Shown here: in pieces, positions 7,305-15,917 of the stretch
Numbering within the stretch: position 1 is the first letter of the stretch
How the letters are laid out: each line of letters begins with the position of its first letter
Source: Curtobacterium sp. 9128
Lineage (GTDB): Bacteria; Actinomycetota; Actinomycetes; Actinomycetales; Microbacteriaceae
Reading direction: 5' to 3'
NCBI RefSeq assembly: GCF_900086645.1
Contig: NZ_LT576451.1
Coordinates: forward strand, 1,364,001 to 1,428,000
DNA length: 64,000 nt
Position numbers and translations under genes: made by a program
The notes under the pieces: model-generated
Told to the model about the DNA's origin: nothing
Seen by the model: the letters and a program-made list of their open reading frames with translations, nothing else
Databases searched by the model: none

Positions 7305-8689
7305 CAGAACGCCTTCCCGGGGTTGAGCGTGCCCGCTGGGTCGAGGGCGTCCTTGACCGAGCGGTGCATCGCGATGACGCGATCGCCGAGCTCCTCGCGG
7401 AGTCCGGGGAGCTTCAGGAGTCCGACGCCGTGCTCGCCGGTGACGGTGCCGCCGAGCGCCAGGCAGTCCGCGACGATCGCGTCGAAGGCGGCCTTCGCGC
7501 GGTCCTTCGCGGCGGCGTCGCCCTCGGGAGCGATGATGAGCGGGTGCAGGTTGCCGTCGCCGGCGTGTGCGATGTTCGCGATGGTGACGTCGTTCGCCGC
7601 CGCGGTCGCCTGGATCCGACGGAGCATCTCGGGGACCGCGCTCCGCGGGACGCAGATGTCCTCCGTCAGCACCGGTCCGAGCCGCTCGAGTGCCGGGTAC
7701 GCGAGACGTCGCGCCTGGAAGAGCCGGTCGATGTCCTCAGGGTCGGTCGCACGTTCGACGTCGGTGCCACCCGCGTCCGCGAAGACGGCGGCGACCTGGT
7801 CCGCGAGTTCGTCGCCGGCGGCACCCCGTTCGTCGACACGGGCGAGCAGCAGCGTGTCGACGTCGGACGGCAGGCCGAGCTGCATCCACTCGTCCACGGC
7901 GCGCAGGCACGTCCGATCGACGATCTCGAGCGCCGCGGGGATGATCCCCGCGCGCGAGATCGCGGCGACGGCGTCCCCGGCTGCGGTCAGCGACGGGAAG
8001 TACCCGATGACCGCCCGTTCGTCGCGTCCGGCGAGGGGGAGGAGCTTCACGGTGACCGACGTGACGATGCCGAGCGTGCCCTCGGACCCCACTACCAGCC
8101 CGGCGAGGTCGTAGCCGGCGACGCCCTTCGCGGTCTTGCGGCCGAGCTCCACGACGGACCCGTCGGCGAGCACGACGGTGAGGCCGAGGACGTAGTCCCG
8201 CGTCACGCCGTACTTCACGCAGCAGATGCCGCCCGCGTTCGTCGCGACGTTGCCACCGATCGTCGAGATCGCGGAGCTGGCGGGGTCCGGCGGGTACCAG
8301 AGGCCGTGTGTCGCCACCGCGGCACGGAGTGCGTCGTTGATCACCCCCGGCTGGACGACGGCGTACCGCTCGTCGACGTTCACCTCGACGACGGCGTCCA
8401 TCAGCTCCAGTGACAGGACGATGCAGTTCGCCACCGCGTTCGCCCCACCGGACAACCCGGTCCCGGCACCGCGCGGGACGACCCGCACGCCGGCGGAGGC
8501 CGCCCAGCGGACGGCCACCACGACGTCGTCGGTGCTCCGTGCGAGGACGACGGCCAGCGGCTGGACGAAGTCGGCCCACTCGGCGTCGTCGTGGCTGTAG
8601 CGCGCGAGCGCGTCGTCGTCCCGGAGCACCTGGTCGGCACCCAACAGGTCGTCGAGCGCGGCGGTTTCGACTTCGGAGCTGACGGTCAT
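7304..8689 (-). CDS. FAD-linked oxidase, GlcD/D-lactate dehydrogenase type
   Basis: A 461-residue flavoprotein of the vanillyl-alcohol-oxidase/PCMH superfamily. The FAD-binding domain shows VVPRGAGTGLSGGA and PDPASSAISTIGGNVATNAGG, both characteristic of GlcD and D-lactate dehydrogenases. The C-terminal FAD-linked oxidase domain ends with HAGDGNLHP and TGEHGVGLLK, the His-rich catalytic part. It probably oxidises a D-2-hydroxy acid such as glycolate or D-lactate. The ATG was chosen because the fold starts about 15 residues later; frame upstream of it is just open. It is first in a run with the coupled hydrolase and DUF427 genes. Confidence 0.9.
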   Translation of the reverse strand: MTVSSEVETAALDDLLGADQVLRDDDALARYSHDDAEWADFVQPLAVVLARSTDDVVVAVRWAASAGVRVVPRGAGTGLSGGANAVANCIVLSLELMDAVVEVNVDERYAVVQPGVINDALRAAVATHGLWYPPDPASSAISTIGGNVATNAGGICCVKYGVTRDYVLGLTVVLADGSVVELGRKTAKGVAGYDLAGLVVGSEGTLGIVTSVTVKLLPLAGRDERAVIGYFPSLTAAGDAVAAISRAGIIPAALEIVDRTCLRAVDEWMQLGLPSDVDTLLLARVDERGAAGDELADQVAAVFADAGGTDVERATDPEDIDRLFQARRLAYPALERLGPVLTEDICVPRSAVPEMLRRIQATAAANDVTIANIAHAGDGNLHPLIIAPEGDAAAKDRAKAAFDAIVADCLALGGTVTGEHGVGLLKLPGLREELGDRVIAMHRSVKDALDPAGTLNPGKAF

Positions 8690-8904
8690 GGAGCAGGGGT
8701 CCTTCCAGGACTCGGCGGTGAGACCCGACCGACGATACCCGTCGGGCGGATGCTGCCTCTGGACCATTCGTCGCGTGGGCCGTACCCTGATCTCCACAGC
8801 TGCCCCAGACCCCGGCCGCCGTTCCAGTTCTGCCTGCCCCGACACTCGTCGGTGCGTCAGGACCGGCCGCCGAGGGCCCCTGATCCGCTCTCGGTCGGTC
8901 GACT

Positions 8905-9114
8905 CCGTGGTGACACCGGGGCGACGCACTCCCCACCGCACCACGGCAGGTCGCACCGTGTCGACGGCGACACGAGGTGCGACCGGGTCGGCGGAACCTC
9001 GTACCCGACGAGGCTCCGCCGACTCCTTTCCGCGCGGGTGACCGCGCGAGTTTCGCGCCCAGCGACAGAGCACGGCACCGAGCACGCGAGAACTGTCGCT
9101 CAGCGCGAGACTCG
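8905..9114. repeat. Cluster of four inverted repeats in a 433-bp gene-free stretch
   Basis: The spacer 8690-9122 holds no convincing gene. Instead there are four adjacent inverted repeats: CCGTGGTG/CACCACGG (8905-8912, 8939-8946), GTCGCACC/GGTGCGAC (8950-8957, 8976-8983), GTCGGCGGA/TCCGCCGAC (8987-8995, 9015-9023), and a long imperfect pair at 9047-9068 and 9093-9114. The arrangement looks like stacked intergenic palindromic elements rather than one terminator. The promoter of the FAD oxidase must lie between 8690 and about 8900, but I could not place it. Confidence 0.6.
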
Positions 9115-9122
9115 GCGCCCGA

Positions 9123-9488
9123 TCAGTCGAGGCAGAACTCGTTGCCCTCGATGTCCTGCATCACCAGGCACGACTCGTTCTCGTCGTCGGCCGGCAGTAG
9201 CCGCACGCGCGTCGCCCCTCGCTCGACCAAGCGGGCCGCCTCGGCCTCGAGCACCGCGAGCCGTTCCTCGCCGACCAGGCCGGTGCCGACCCGCACGTCG
9301 AGGTGCACGCGGTTCTTCACGACCTTGCCCTCGGGCACCTGCTGGAAGTACAGCCGCGGTCCGGAACCGTGCGGATCGCTCGCGGAGTCCTCGTCGGCGA
9401 CGTACCCGCGCATGTCGGCCCAGAAGCGCGCGACGCCCGCCGGATCGGCGCAGTCGACGGTGACCTGGATCTCGCGGACGCTCGCCAT
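9123..9488 (-). CDS. VOC-family (glyoxalase-like) protein
   Basis: A 121-residue single-domain vicinal-oxygen-chelate protein: VREIQVTVDCADPAGVARFW at the start, then RLYFQQVPEGKVVKNRVHLDV and a C-terminal VMQDIEGNEFCLD. The GNEFCLD ending and the HLDV strand are typical of the glyoxalase-like subgroup common in actinobacteria, many of which act in resistance or have no known substrate. It is flanked on one side by the palindrome cluster and on the other by a family 1 hairpin, so it is probably monocistronic. Confidence 0.88.
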   Translation of the reverse strand: MASVREIQVTVDCADPAGVARFWADMRGYVADEDSASDPHGSGPRLYFQQVPEGKVVKNRVHLDVRVGTGLVGEERLAVLEAEAARLVERGATRVRLLPADDENESCLVMQDIEGNEFCLD

Positions 9489-9507
9489 CGACCCACCCTA
9501 GCCAGCA

Positions 9508-9556
9508 GGCGGACAGGAGGCTCGTGGCGGACACGGCCACGAGCCTCCCGTCTGCC
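9508..9556. terminator. GC-rich palindrome (family 1)
   Basis: Arms at 9508-9528 and 9536-9556 pair over 21 positions with one mismatch around a 7-base loop. It sits downstream of the minus-strand GMC oxidoreductase gene and just upstream of the VOC gene, so it probably ends the GMC transcript. Confidence 0.7.
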
Positions 9557-9577
9557 CCGTGGCCGGGATGCGGGCCG

Positions 9578-11551
9578 TCAGCCGCCCGTCATGTGCGCGA
9601 CGGTCCGCATGGCGGTGGCGAAGATCGTGAGCACCGGGTTGACGCCGCCGTTCGTCACGTGCACGGAGCCGTCCGCGACGCGGAGGTTGTCGTGTCCCCA
9701 CACGCGTCCGAAGTCGTCGACGACCGAGTTCGTCGGGTCGGACCCCATGCGGAGCGTGCCGGCCTGGTGCTGCCCGCCGGACGGCCCGACCGGCGTGCCG
9801 CCCACCTCGACGGTCGTCAGCGCCCCCGCCGCGCGGAGCCACGACGCGGCCAGCGCGCTCGTCGCGTCACGGGCGCGGAGGTCCTCGGCGTGCACGGAAC
9901 CACTCAGCCGGGCGACCGGGATCCCGTGCCGGTCGACGATCCGGTCGTCCACGCGGACGCGGGAGTCGGCTGACGTGACCTCTTGGACGGGGCCCATCAG
10001 CCGCATGGTCCGGCGGACGAGGTGTCGCATGCCGTCCGTCGACGCCCGGCCGGTCCGCGGCAGGAGCCCCGCGCCGACGAGGTACCGGTAGGTGTTCGAC
10101 GGGGTGGCGACGAACTCGTTCGCGATCATCCCGCCGCCGACGATGCCGTCGTTGCCGTGCCGCCGATCGGTGGTCGCGATCGAGGGTCCCGGCCCGACGA
10201 GGTCCTCGACGACGTCGTCGAACACCCCGGTCGCGCCGCCGTACACGTGTCCCTGCAGGTGTCGCCCGACCAGGTCGTTGCCGTTGCCGATGCCGTTCGG
10301 CTCCCGGTCGCTCCGGCTGTTCAGCAGCAGGCGTGCGGACTCGATCGCACCGGCGGCGACGACGACCTCGGCGGCGTCGACGTCCTGCTGCCACGTGTTC
10401 CCGTCGACCGTGCCGACGAGGGTGACGCCGACGACGCGTCCCGCCGCGTCGGTGCGGAGCCGGGCCGCCCGGGTGTCGAGGACGATCTGCGCCCGGCCGG
10501 TCGCGAACGCCCGGGGCAGCATCGTGTTCTGCGAGCCGTTCTTCGCGTCGACGGGGCAGGCGAACCCGACGCACATCCCGCAGTTCGCGCAGGCCCGACG
10601 TCCGAGCCACGGGGTGCTGTTCACGAGGAGCGGGACGTGCACCGTCCCCAGACCGAGGGCCGTCGCGCCCGCTGCGAGTCGTTCGCGCGACGGCCCCGAC
10701 CGCACGGGCGGCATCGGGAGCGGCCGGGAGCGGTGGCCGGACCAGCGACCGTCATCGGGCCCGCCGCTGACGCCGAGCTCCCACTCAGCGCGCGTGTAGA
10801 ACGGCTCGAGGTCGTCGTAGTCGATCGGCCAGTCCGCCAGCGCGCTGCCGTCCGGGACGCCGTACGTCGTCGCCATCCGGAAGTCGAGCGGCGCGAACCG
10901 CCAGGCCTGTGCGCCGTAGACACGGGTGCCGCCGCCGGCGGTGGACGCGTTGTTGTTCCACCCGGGGTCGGCGGGCCGGATCGGCAGGTGGGTGCGCCCG
11001 TCGTCCGTGACGCGGAGGTCGAGCGGGTCCGTCGGGCCGGACAGCGGCGCGAGACCCCAGTCGGAGCGGGGGTTCCGCAGGTGGTCGTGGGCGAGCGTCG
11101 CGGTGTCCGGCCACGCGCCCGCCTCGACCACGAGGACGCGCCGACCTGCCTCCGCCAGACCGCATGCCGCGACGCCACCGCCGGCGCCCGAGCCGATGAC
11201 GACGGCGTCGTACCGAGGCGCCAGCTCGGACGGGTGCACCGTCACCGGCCGGTCCGTCGGGACGGGGACGGGCACGGGCCAGCCGTCGAGGGGCTCCGGT
11301 TGCCAGCCCACCGCCGGCCACGACGCCGGGTCCGCCCAGTGCCCACCCGCGACGAGCTCGGCGAACCAGTCCCAGTGCTCGCTCGCCGACCCGCGCTCGG
11401 CGACGTCGCGGAGCCGCGCTGCCCACTCGGGGCGTTCGGGGAGGACCGACAGGAGGAAGTCGACGCCGGCGGCCGAGGAGCCGGGGACCACCTCGTCCAC
11501 GCGCTCCCGGAGCCGCATCGCGGTCGCGTCGTCGAGCTGGGGATCCGGCAC
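9578..11551 (-). CDS. GMC-family FAD oxidoreductase with fused N-terminal domain
   Basis: A 657-residue flavoenzyme starting at GTG with AAGGAG six bases upstream. Residues about 1-100 are helical (LDDATAMRLRERVDEVVPGS, then AAGVDFLLSVL) and resemble the gluconate 2-dehydrogenase subunit 3 domain, here fused in front. The FAD domain follows with YDAVVIGSGAGGGVAACGLA. A Cys-rich loop CANCGMCVGFACP and a C-terminal GMC block (GTLRMGSDPTNSVVD, then NGGVNPVLTIFATAMR) identify the large-subunit type. It likely oxidises an alcohol or sugar using an external acceptor. No Tat signal is evident. The divergent TetR gene and the operator between them suggest repression until a substrate appears. Confidence 0.9.
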   Translation of the reverse strand: MPDPQLDDATAMRLRERVDEVVPGSSAAGVDFLLSVLPERPEWAARLRDVAERGSASEHWDWFAELVAGGHWADPASWPAVGWQPEPLDGWPVPVPVPTDRPVTVHPSELAPRYDAVVIGSGAGGGVAACGLAEAGRRVLVVEAGAWPDTATLAHDHLRNPRSDWGLAPLSGPTDPLDLRVTDDGRTHLPIRPADPGWNNNASTAGGGTRVYGAQAWRFAPLDFRMATTYGVPDGSALADWPIDYDDLEPFYTRAEWELGVSGGPDDGRWSGHRSRPLPMPPVRSGPSRERLAAGATALGLGTVHVPLLVNSTPWLGRRACANCGMCVGFACPVDAKNGSQNTMLPRAFATGRAQIVLDTRAARLRTDAAGRVVGVTLVGTVDGNTWQQDVDAAEVVVAAGAIESARLLLNSRSDREPNGIGNGNDLVGRHLQGHVYGGATGVFDDVVEDLVGPGPSIATTDRRHGNDGIVGGGMIANEFVATPSNTYRYLVGAGLLPRTGRASTDGMRHLVRRTMRLMGPVQEVTSADSRVRVDDRIVDRHGIPVARLSGSVHAEDLRARDATSALAASWLRAAGALTTVEVGGTPVGPSGGQHQAGTLRMGSDPTNSVVDDFGRVWGHDNLRVADGSVHVTNGGVNPVLTIFATAMRTVAHMTGG

Positions 11552-11613
11552 CGGGACTCCTTCGTCGTGGCGGTGGTCGCCCTGTACGTCTACCACGGAC
11601 GCGGCGCGAGGTG

Positions 11614-11636
11614 TAGTTTTTGAACGTGTTCGAAAA
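11614..11636. promoter_or_regulatory. TetR operator overlapping a leaderless start
   Basis: TTTTTGAAC-GT-GTTCGAAAA (11617-11636) is a near-perfect palindrome of the type bound by TetR regulators. It covers a -10-like TAGTTT (11614-11619) and the GTG at 11626. The GTG sits 6-7 bases after the -10, where transcription should start, so the mRNA is probably leaderless. Binding here would block the tetR promoter and could also control the divergent GMC gene 65 bases away. Confidence 0.6.
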
Positions 11637-12303
11637 TGACGACAAGCCGACGCCCAAGCGCGAGCGGACCCGCGCCGCCATCCGCGCGGTCGCGATCCGG
11701 TCGCTGCGCGAGAAGGGCTACGACGCCACGACGATGCGGGGGATCGCCGACGAAGCCGGGTTGTCGGTCGGCAACGCGTACTACCACTTCCCGACGAAGG
11801 ACCACCTCGTGCAGGAGCTCTACGTGGACGTGCAGCACGAACACCGCGCGGCCGCGCTCCCGCTGCTCGACACGACGGACGACCTGACCGCACGCATCGG
11901 CATCGTCCTGCGCACCGGGCTCACGAACCTCGCCGGGTACCACGCCATCGCGCCGCAGTTCCTCGCCGCGGCGGTCGCACCGAACTCGCCGATCAACCCG
12001 CTGGCGGCGGAGTCGTCCGAGGCGCGGGACCTGGTGCTCGACCTCTTCACGCAGGCCGTCGGCGGCGCCAGGCAGCAGCTGCCAGGGCGCCTCACCGAGG
12101 ACATCCCCTCGGCGCTCTGGATGGGGTACCTCCTGCTCGCGCTGTTCTGGACGTACGACACGTCCGCGGCGCAGGCCCGGACGCACCGGCTCGTGGACGC
12201 CATGCTCCGCGTGCTCCGCTTCGCGCTCCCGATGCTCCGGATCCGGCCGTTCCGCGCCACCGTGACCGAGATCGTCGGCATCGTCGCGGGACGCGCGGCA
12301 TGA
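11626..12303 (+). CDS. TetR-family regulator
   Basis: A 225-residue TetR regulator. The DNA-binding domain reads RTRAAIRAVAIRSLREKGYD, then TTMRGIADEAGLSVGNAYYHFPTKDHL. The C-terminal domain is helical with WMGYLLLALFWTYD near residue 165. The start is taken as GTG 11626 because it lies at the expected transcription start and there is no Shine-Dalgarno; TTG at 11620 would add two residues. It is divergent from the GMC oxidoreductase and overlaps the downstream membrane-protein gene by 4 bp (ATGA). It probably represses itself and the GMC gene. Confidence 0.88.
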   Translation: MFENDDKPTPKRERTRAAIRAVAIRSLREKGYDATTMRGIADEAGLSVGNAYYHFPTKDHLVQELYVDVQHEHRAAALPLLDTTDDLTARIGIVLRTGLTNLAGYHAIAPQFLAAAVAPNSPINPLAAESSEARDLVLDLFTQAVGGARQQLPGRLTEDIPSALWMGYLLLALFWTYDTSAAQARTHRLVDAMLRVLRFALPMLRIRPFRATVTEIVGIVAGRAA

Positions 12304-12827
12304 CCGGGGCGGCGAGCCCGCGGCCGTCGACGCCCACGTGGTCGGACAGCTGGTGGCTCGTGCTCCGCGCGCTCGGGTGGCTGCTCGGGGTGACCCTCCC
12401 CGCCACCGTCGTGCTCGCGATGTTCCTCCCCGGTGCGATCGAGGGGTGGGGGATGCAGCCAGAACCATGGTGGCTGGCGATCGTCAACGTGCTGCTGTGG
12501 ATGCTCATGGTCGTCGCGCTGTCGTCGTTGCCCGCCGTGCTCGCAGCCGTCGTCGCGTGGCCGTTCACGATGCTGCTCGGACGAGCGATGCGCTCGGTGC
12601 GGTCCCGGACGCTGCACGTCGTCGCGACGTCGGCGCTCGCCGGGGTCCTCGCCGCGCTCCCGCTCGCGCTCCTGCCGGTGTTCGTCCTCTTCGTCCCGAT
12701 GTCGATCGCGGCCGGTGCCGCCGCCGCCCTCGCCCGGAACGGCGAGTTCCGACGCGCCGACCGCCTGGCCGCCGCAGCCGCGCACGAGACCCACGAGACC
12801 GAGAGTGCGCCTGCTGGCTCATCCTGA
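12300..12827 (+). CDS. Membrane protein of unknown function
   Basis: A 175-residue protein whose ATG overlaps the TetR stop, so it is translated with the regulator. Three to four hydrophobic segments are visible: WWLVLRALGWLLGVTLPATVV (~19-40), WLAIVNVLLWMLMVVALSSL (~58-80), an Ala-rich third (~83-95) and ALAGVLAALPLALLPVFVLF (~113-135). The cytoplasmic tail is rich in Ala and Glu. I do not recognise a family; coupling to TetR suggests it acts in the same response. Confidence 0.7.
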   Translation: MTGAASPRPSTPTWSDSWWLVLRALGWLLGVTLPATVVLAMFLPGAIEGWGMQPEPWWLAIVNVLLWMLMVVALSSLPAVLAAVVAWPFTMLLGRAMRSVRSRTLHVVATSALAGVLAALPLALLPVFVLFVPMSIAAGAAAALARNGEFRRADRLAAAAAHETHETESAPAGSS

Positions 12828-12862
12828 CCAGCGCCGCACACCGCGGCGAGGAGCGTGAGGGC

Positions 12863-12884
12863 TGCACGGCGACGACGTCGTGCA
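12863..12884 (+). promoter_or_regulatory. Hairpin/operator candidate before catalase
   Basis: A 22-bp inverted repeat TGCACGGCGACGACGTCGTG plus CA lies just before the GAGGAGGA ribosome site of the catalase gene. It could be an operator for an oxidative-stress regulator or a leader hairpin; sequence alone does not decide. Confidence 0.4.
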
Positions 12885-12896
12885 CGAGGAGGACCC

Positions 12897-13850
12897 ATGT
12901 ACTTCCACGCTCAGACCTGGATCAACGAGATCCCCGCCGGAGACCCGGACCCCGCCGCCGCGAACGCACTGCAGGAGGGCCTCGGCGGCCAGTTCGGCGA
13001 GATGCGCACGATGATGCAGTACCTCTTCCAGGCGATGAACTTCCGCGGCCCGGCCGCGAAGCCGTTCCGCGACCTCATCCAGGGGGTCGGGACCGAGGAG
13101 ATCAGCCACGTCGAACTCATCGGGACGACGATCTCCCGGCTGCTCGACGGCGCACCCGGCTACTCGGGCAAGCTGACCGACCCGCTGGACACCCCGGGAG
13201 CGAAGGGCGCGACGCCGCTGAACATCGCCCTCGACACCGGGAACATCCACCACTACCTCGTCGGCGCCCAGGGCGCACTGCCGGTGGACGCCGCCGGCAA
13301 CCCCTGGAGCGGCAGCTACGTCTACAACTCGGGCAACCTGCCGCTCGACCTGCTCTACAACCTCATGCTCGAGTCGACGGGGCGCCTGCAGAAGTGCCGC
13401 ATCTACGAGATGACGGACAACCCGACGGCCCGCGCCACGCTCGCCTACCTGATCGTCCGCGACCAGGCCCACGAGAACGCCTACGCGAAGGCGCTCGAGT
13501 CGCTCGGCGTCGCGTGGAACTCCCTGCTGCCGATCCCGAAGACGAACGCCGAGCGGTTCCCGGAGGTCAAGACACTCGTCGACCTCGGCCTGCAGAGCAA
13601 GCAGTACAGCTTCGACCTCGACGGGGCGTCAGAGGCGGCGAAGATCTTCCGCGGAGCGTCGCCGTCCGGCGACGGCACCGACCTGGTGGCGGACGAGCAG
13701 GCGCCGAAGGGCGTGCCGTCCTTCATCGCCGACGAGCGGCTCGAGGAGTTCGCGCCGGGACTCGACGCCGACCTGCTGGCCCTCATCCAGCAGACGGCGG
13801 AGCTGGAACTCGACCAGGCCGAGACCAGCCTGTACGGCCCGGTGAGCTGA
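12897..13850 (+). CDS. Manganese catalase
   Basis: A 317-residue non-heme, dimanganese catalase that disproportionates hydrogen peroxide. It starts MYFHAQTWINEIPAGDPDPA. It carries the ferritin-like di-metal helices: GQFGEMRTMMQYLFQAMNF with the first Glu, EEISHVELIGTTI with the Glu-x-x-His pair, and VRDQAHENAYAKALESLGV with the second His and Glu. The C-terminal part includes the family's IADERLEEFAPGL region. GAGGAGGA lies 4-5 bases before the ATG. A 22-bp inverted repeat sits upstream. Length and motif order match KatN/Mn-catalases. Confidence 0.95.
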   Translation: MYFHAQTWINEIPAGDPDPAAANALQEGLGGQFGEMRTMMQYLFQAMNFRGPAAKPFRDLIQGVGTEEISHVELIGTTISRLLDGAPGYSGKLTDPLDTPGAKGATPLNIALDTGNIHHYLVGAQGALPVDAAGNPWSGSYVYNSGNLPLDLLYNLMLESTGRLQKCRIYEMTDNPTARATLAYLIVRDQAHENAYAKALESLGVAWNSLLPIPKTNAERFPEVKTLVDLGLQSKQYSFDLDGASEAAKIFRGASPSGDGTDLVADEQAPKGVPSFIADERLEEFAPGLDADLLALIQQTAELELDQAETSLYGPVS

Positions 13851-13855
13851 CCGGA

Positions 13856-13903
13856 GACGGACGGGAGGCTCGTGGCGACACCGCCACGGGCCTCGACTCC
13901 GTC
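13856..13903. terminator. Degenerate family 1 palindrome
   Basis: The left arm (13856-13877) matches the family 1 consensus well, but the right arm (13882-13903) has several mismatches, leaving an imperfect stem between the catalase and helicase genes. It probably still terminates catalase transcription and is an example of decay in this repeat family. Confidence 0.55.
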
Positions 13904-13946
13904 ATCCCGGTCGATACCGGAGCCGCGAACCGGGTACCGTACCAGG

Positions 13947-15734
13947 ATGAGCTCCGAGACGACCAGCACCACCGAACCCACCGACGAGGGGCCCGTGGTG
14001 ACGTTCGCCGACCTGGGGCTCAGCGACAACGTCCTCAAGGCCGTCAAGGAGATCGGGTACGAGACCCCCTCCGCGATCCAGGCAGCCACCATCCCGACGC
14101 TGCTCGAGGGGCGCGACGTCGTCGGCCTCGCGCAGACCGGCACCGGCAAGACCGCGGCCTTCGCGCTGCCCGTCCTGTCCCGCATGGAGTCCGGCTCGAA
14201 GCTGCCGCAGGCACTCGTCCTGTCCCCGACGCGCGAGCTCGCCCTGCAGGTCTGCGAGGCGTTCGAGCAGTACGCGTCGCACATGCGCGGCGTGCACGTC
14301 CTCCCCGTCTACGGCGGCCAGGCCTACGGCGTCCAGCTCTCCGCGCTCCGCCGTGGCGTCGACGTGGTCGTCGGCACGCCCGGGCGCATCATGGACCACA
14401 TCGCCAAGGGCACGCTCGACCTGTCCGAGCTGAAGTACCTGGTGCTCGACGAGGCCGACGAGATGCTCAAGATGGGCTTCGCCGAGGACGTCGAGACGAT
14501 CCTCGCCGAGACCCCGGACACCAAGCAGGTCGCACTGTTCTCCGCGACCATGCCCGCGCAGATCCGTCGCATCTCGAAGCAGTACCTCAACGACCCGGCC
14601 GAGATCACCGTCAAGGCGAAGACGACCACGTCCGCCAACACGACGCAGCGCTACCTCATCGTGTCGTACGCGCAGAAGGTCGACGCCCTGACCCGCATCC
14701 TCGAGGTCGAGGACTTCGAGGGCCTCATCATCTTCGTCCGCACGAAGAGCGAGACCGAGAACCTCGCCGAGAAGCTCCGTGCCCGCGGGTACGCCGCAGC
14801 CGCGATCAGCGGTGACGTCGCGCAGGCGCAGCGCGAGCGCACCGTGAACCAGCTGAAGTCCGGCAAGCTCGACATCCTCGTCGCGACGGACGTCGCCGCC
14901 CGTGGCCTCGACGTCGACCGCATCACCCACGTGGTGAACTTCGACATCCCCGTCGACACCGAGTCCTACGTGCACCGCATCGGCCGCACCGGTCGTGCCG
15001 GCCGCAGCGGTGCCGCGATCAGCTTCGTCACGCCGCGTGAGCGCCGCCTGCTCACCGCGATCGAGAAGGCGACGCGGCAGCCGCTGACCGAGATGACGCT
15101 CCCGAGCATCGAGGACGTCAACGTCACCCGCCTGACGCGCTTCGACGACGCCATCACGGCGGCGCTCGAGTCCCGCGACCGCATCGAGGCGTTCCGCGAC
15201 ATCATCGCCCATTACGTCGAGCACCACGACGTGCCGGAGCAGGACGTCGCTGCAGCACTCGCCGTCGTCGCGCAGGGGGACACCCCGCTGCTGCTCGACC
15301 CGGCCGAGGACGCCCTCCGCCGCCAGGTCGAGCGCGACCAGCGTCGCGACGAGCGCAAGGGCCGCGAGCGCGAGGTGGACGGCGGCGACCGTCGCCGTCG
15401 CTCGGTCCCGATGACCCCGTACCGCATCGAGGTCGGCCGTCGTCACCGCGTCGAGCCGCGCCAGATCGTCGGTGCGCTCGCAAACGAGGGGGGCCTCCGC
15501 CGCGACGACTTCGGTGCGATCCGCATCCAGCCGGACTTCTCCATCGTCGAGCTCCCGACGGACATGCCCGGCGACGTGATCGACAAGCTCAGCGACACCC
15601 GCATCAGCGGCCGGCTCATCGAGATCAAGCCGGACCGCCGTGGCGGCGGTGGCGGGTACCGCCGCGGACCGCGGGACGACCGTGACGACCGCCGCGATCG
15701 CGACGACCGTCCGGCGCGCAAGCCCCGGTACTAG
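13947..15734 (+). CDS. deaD: DEAD-box RNA helicase (DeaD/CsdA type)
   Basis: A 595-residue ATP-dependent RNA helicase. In order it shows the F-x-(8)-Q region (FADLGLSDNVLKAVKEIGYE then TPSAIQ), motif I AQTGTGKT, PTRELALQV, the DEAD box VLDEADEML, SAT (motif III), a helicase C domain with TDVAARGLDVDRITHVVNFD and the HRIGRTGRAGR motif VI. A DbpA-like RNA-binding domain (about residues 490-565) and a Gly/Arg/Asp-rich C-terminal tail follow. It likely remodels structured RNA in ribosome assembly and at low temperature. The start ATG follows an AGGA; the frame upstream lacks helicase similarity. Confidence 0.95.
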   Translation: MSSETTSTTEPTDEGPVVTFADLGLSDNVLKAVKEIGYETPSAIQAATIPTLLEGRDVVGLAQTGTGKTAAFALPVLSRMESGSKLPQALVLSPTRELALQVCEAFEQYASHMRGVHVLPVYGGQAYGVQLSALRRGVDVVVGTPGRIMDHIAKGTLDLSELKYLVLDEADEMLKMGFAEDVETILAETPDTKQVALFSATMPAQIRRISKQYLNDPAEITVKAKTTTSANTTQRYLIVSYAQKVDALTRILEVEDFEGLIIFVRTKSETENLAEKLRARGYAAAAISGDVAQAQRERTVNQLKSGKLDILVATDVAARGLDVDRITHVVNFDIPVDTESYVHRIGRTGRAGRSGAAISFVTPRERRLLTAIEKATRQPLTEMTLPSIEDVNVTRLTRFDDAITAALESRDRIEAFRDIIAHYVEHHDVPEQDVAAALAVVAQGDTPLLLDPAEDALRRQVERDQRRDERKGREREVDGGDRRRRSVPMTPYRIEVGRRHRVEPRQIVGALANEGGLRRDDFGAIRIQPDFSIVELPTDMPGDVIDKLSDTRISGRLIEIKPDRRGGGGGYRRGPRDDRDDRRDRDDRPARKPRY

Positions 15735-15748
15735 ACCCCACCGACGAC

Positions 15749-15791
15749 GGACTGGAGGCACTGCGCACGACGTGCGCGGTGCCTCCAGTCC
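15749..15791. terminator. GC-rich palindrome (family 1 variant)
   Basis: Arms at 15749-15766 and 15774-15791 (GGACTGGAGGCAC and its complement, extending to GCGC) form a long stem 14 bases after the helicase stop. It is a variant of family 1 with GACTGGAGGC in place of GACGGGAGGC. Confidence 0.75.
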
Positions 15792-15917
15792 GTCTCGTGG
15801 TTGCGGGAGACCGCAGATCGCACCGCACATCGTCCTGCGGCGGTTCCGCACGGCCCCGCGCGGTGCTTCGCTGGCCGCGTGCGCGACGCAGGGAGCCGCG
15901 CGGACAGGGGATCGATC

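Noticed and set aside
8688-9041. Open frames in the 433-bp gap before the VOC gene
   Set aside because: Translations are Arg/Ser/Pro-rich with no motifs and cross several inverted repeats. No ribosome site was found.
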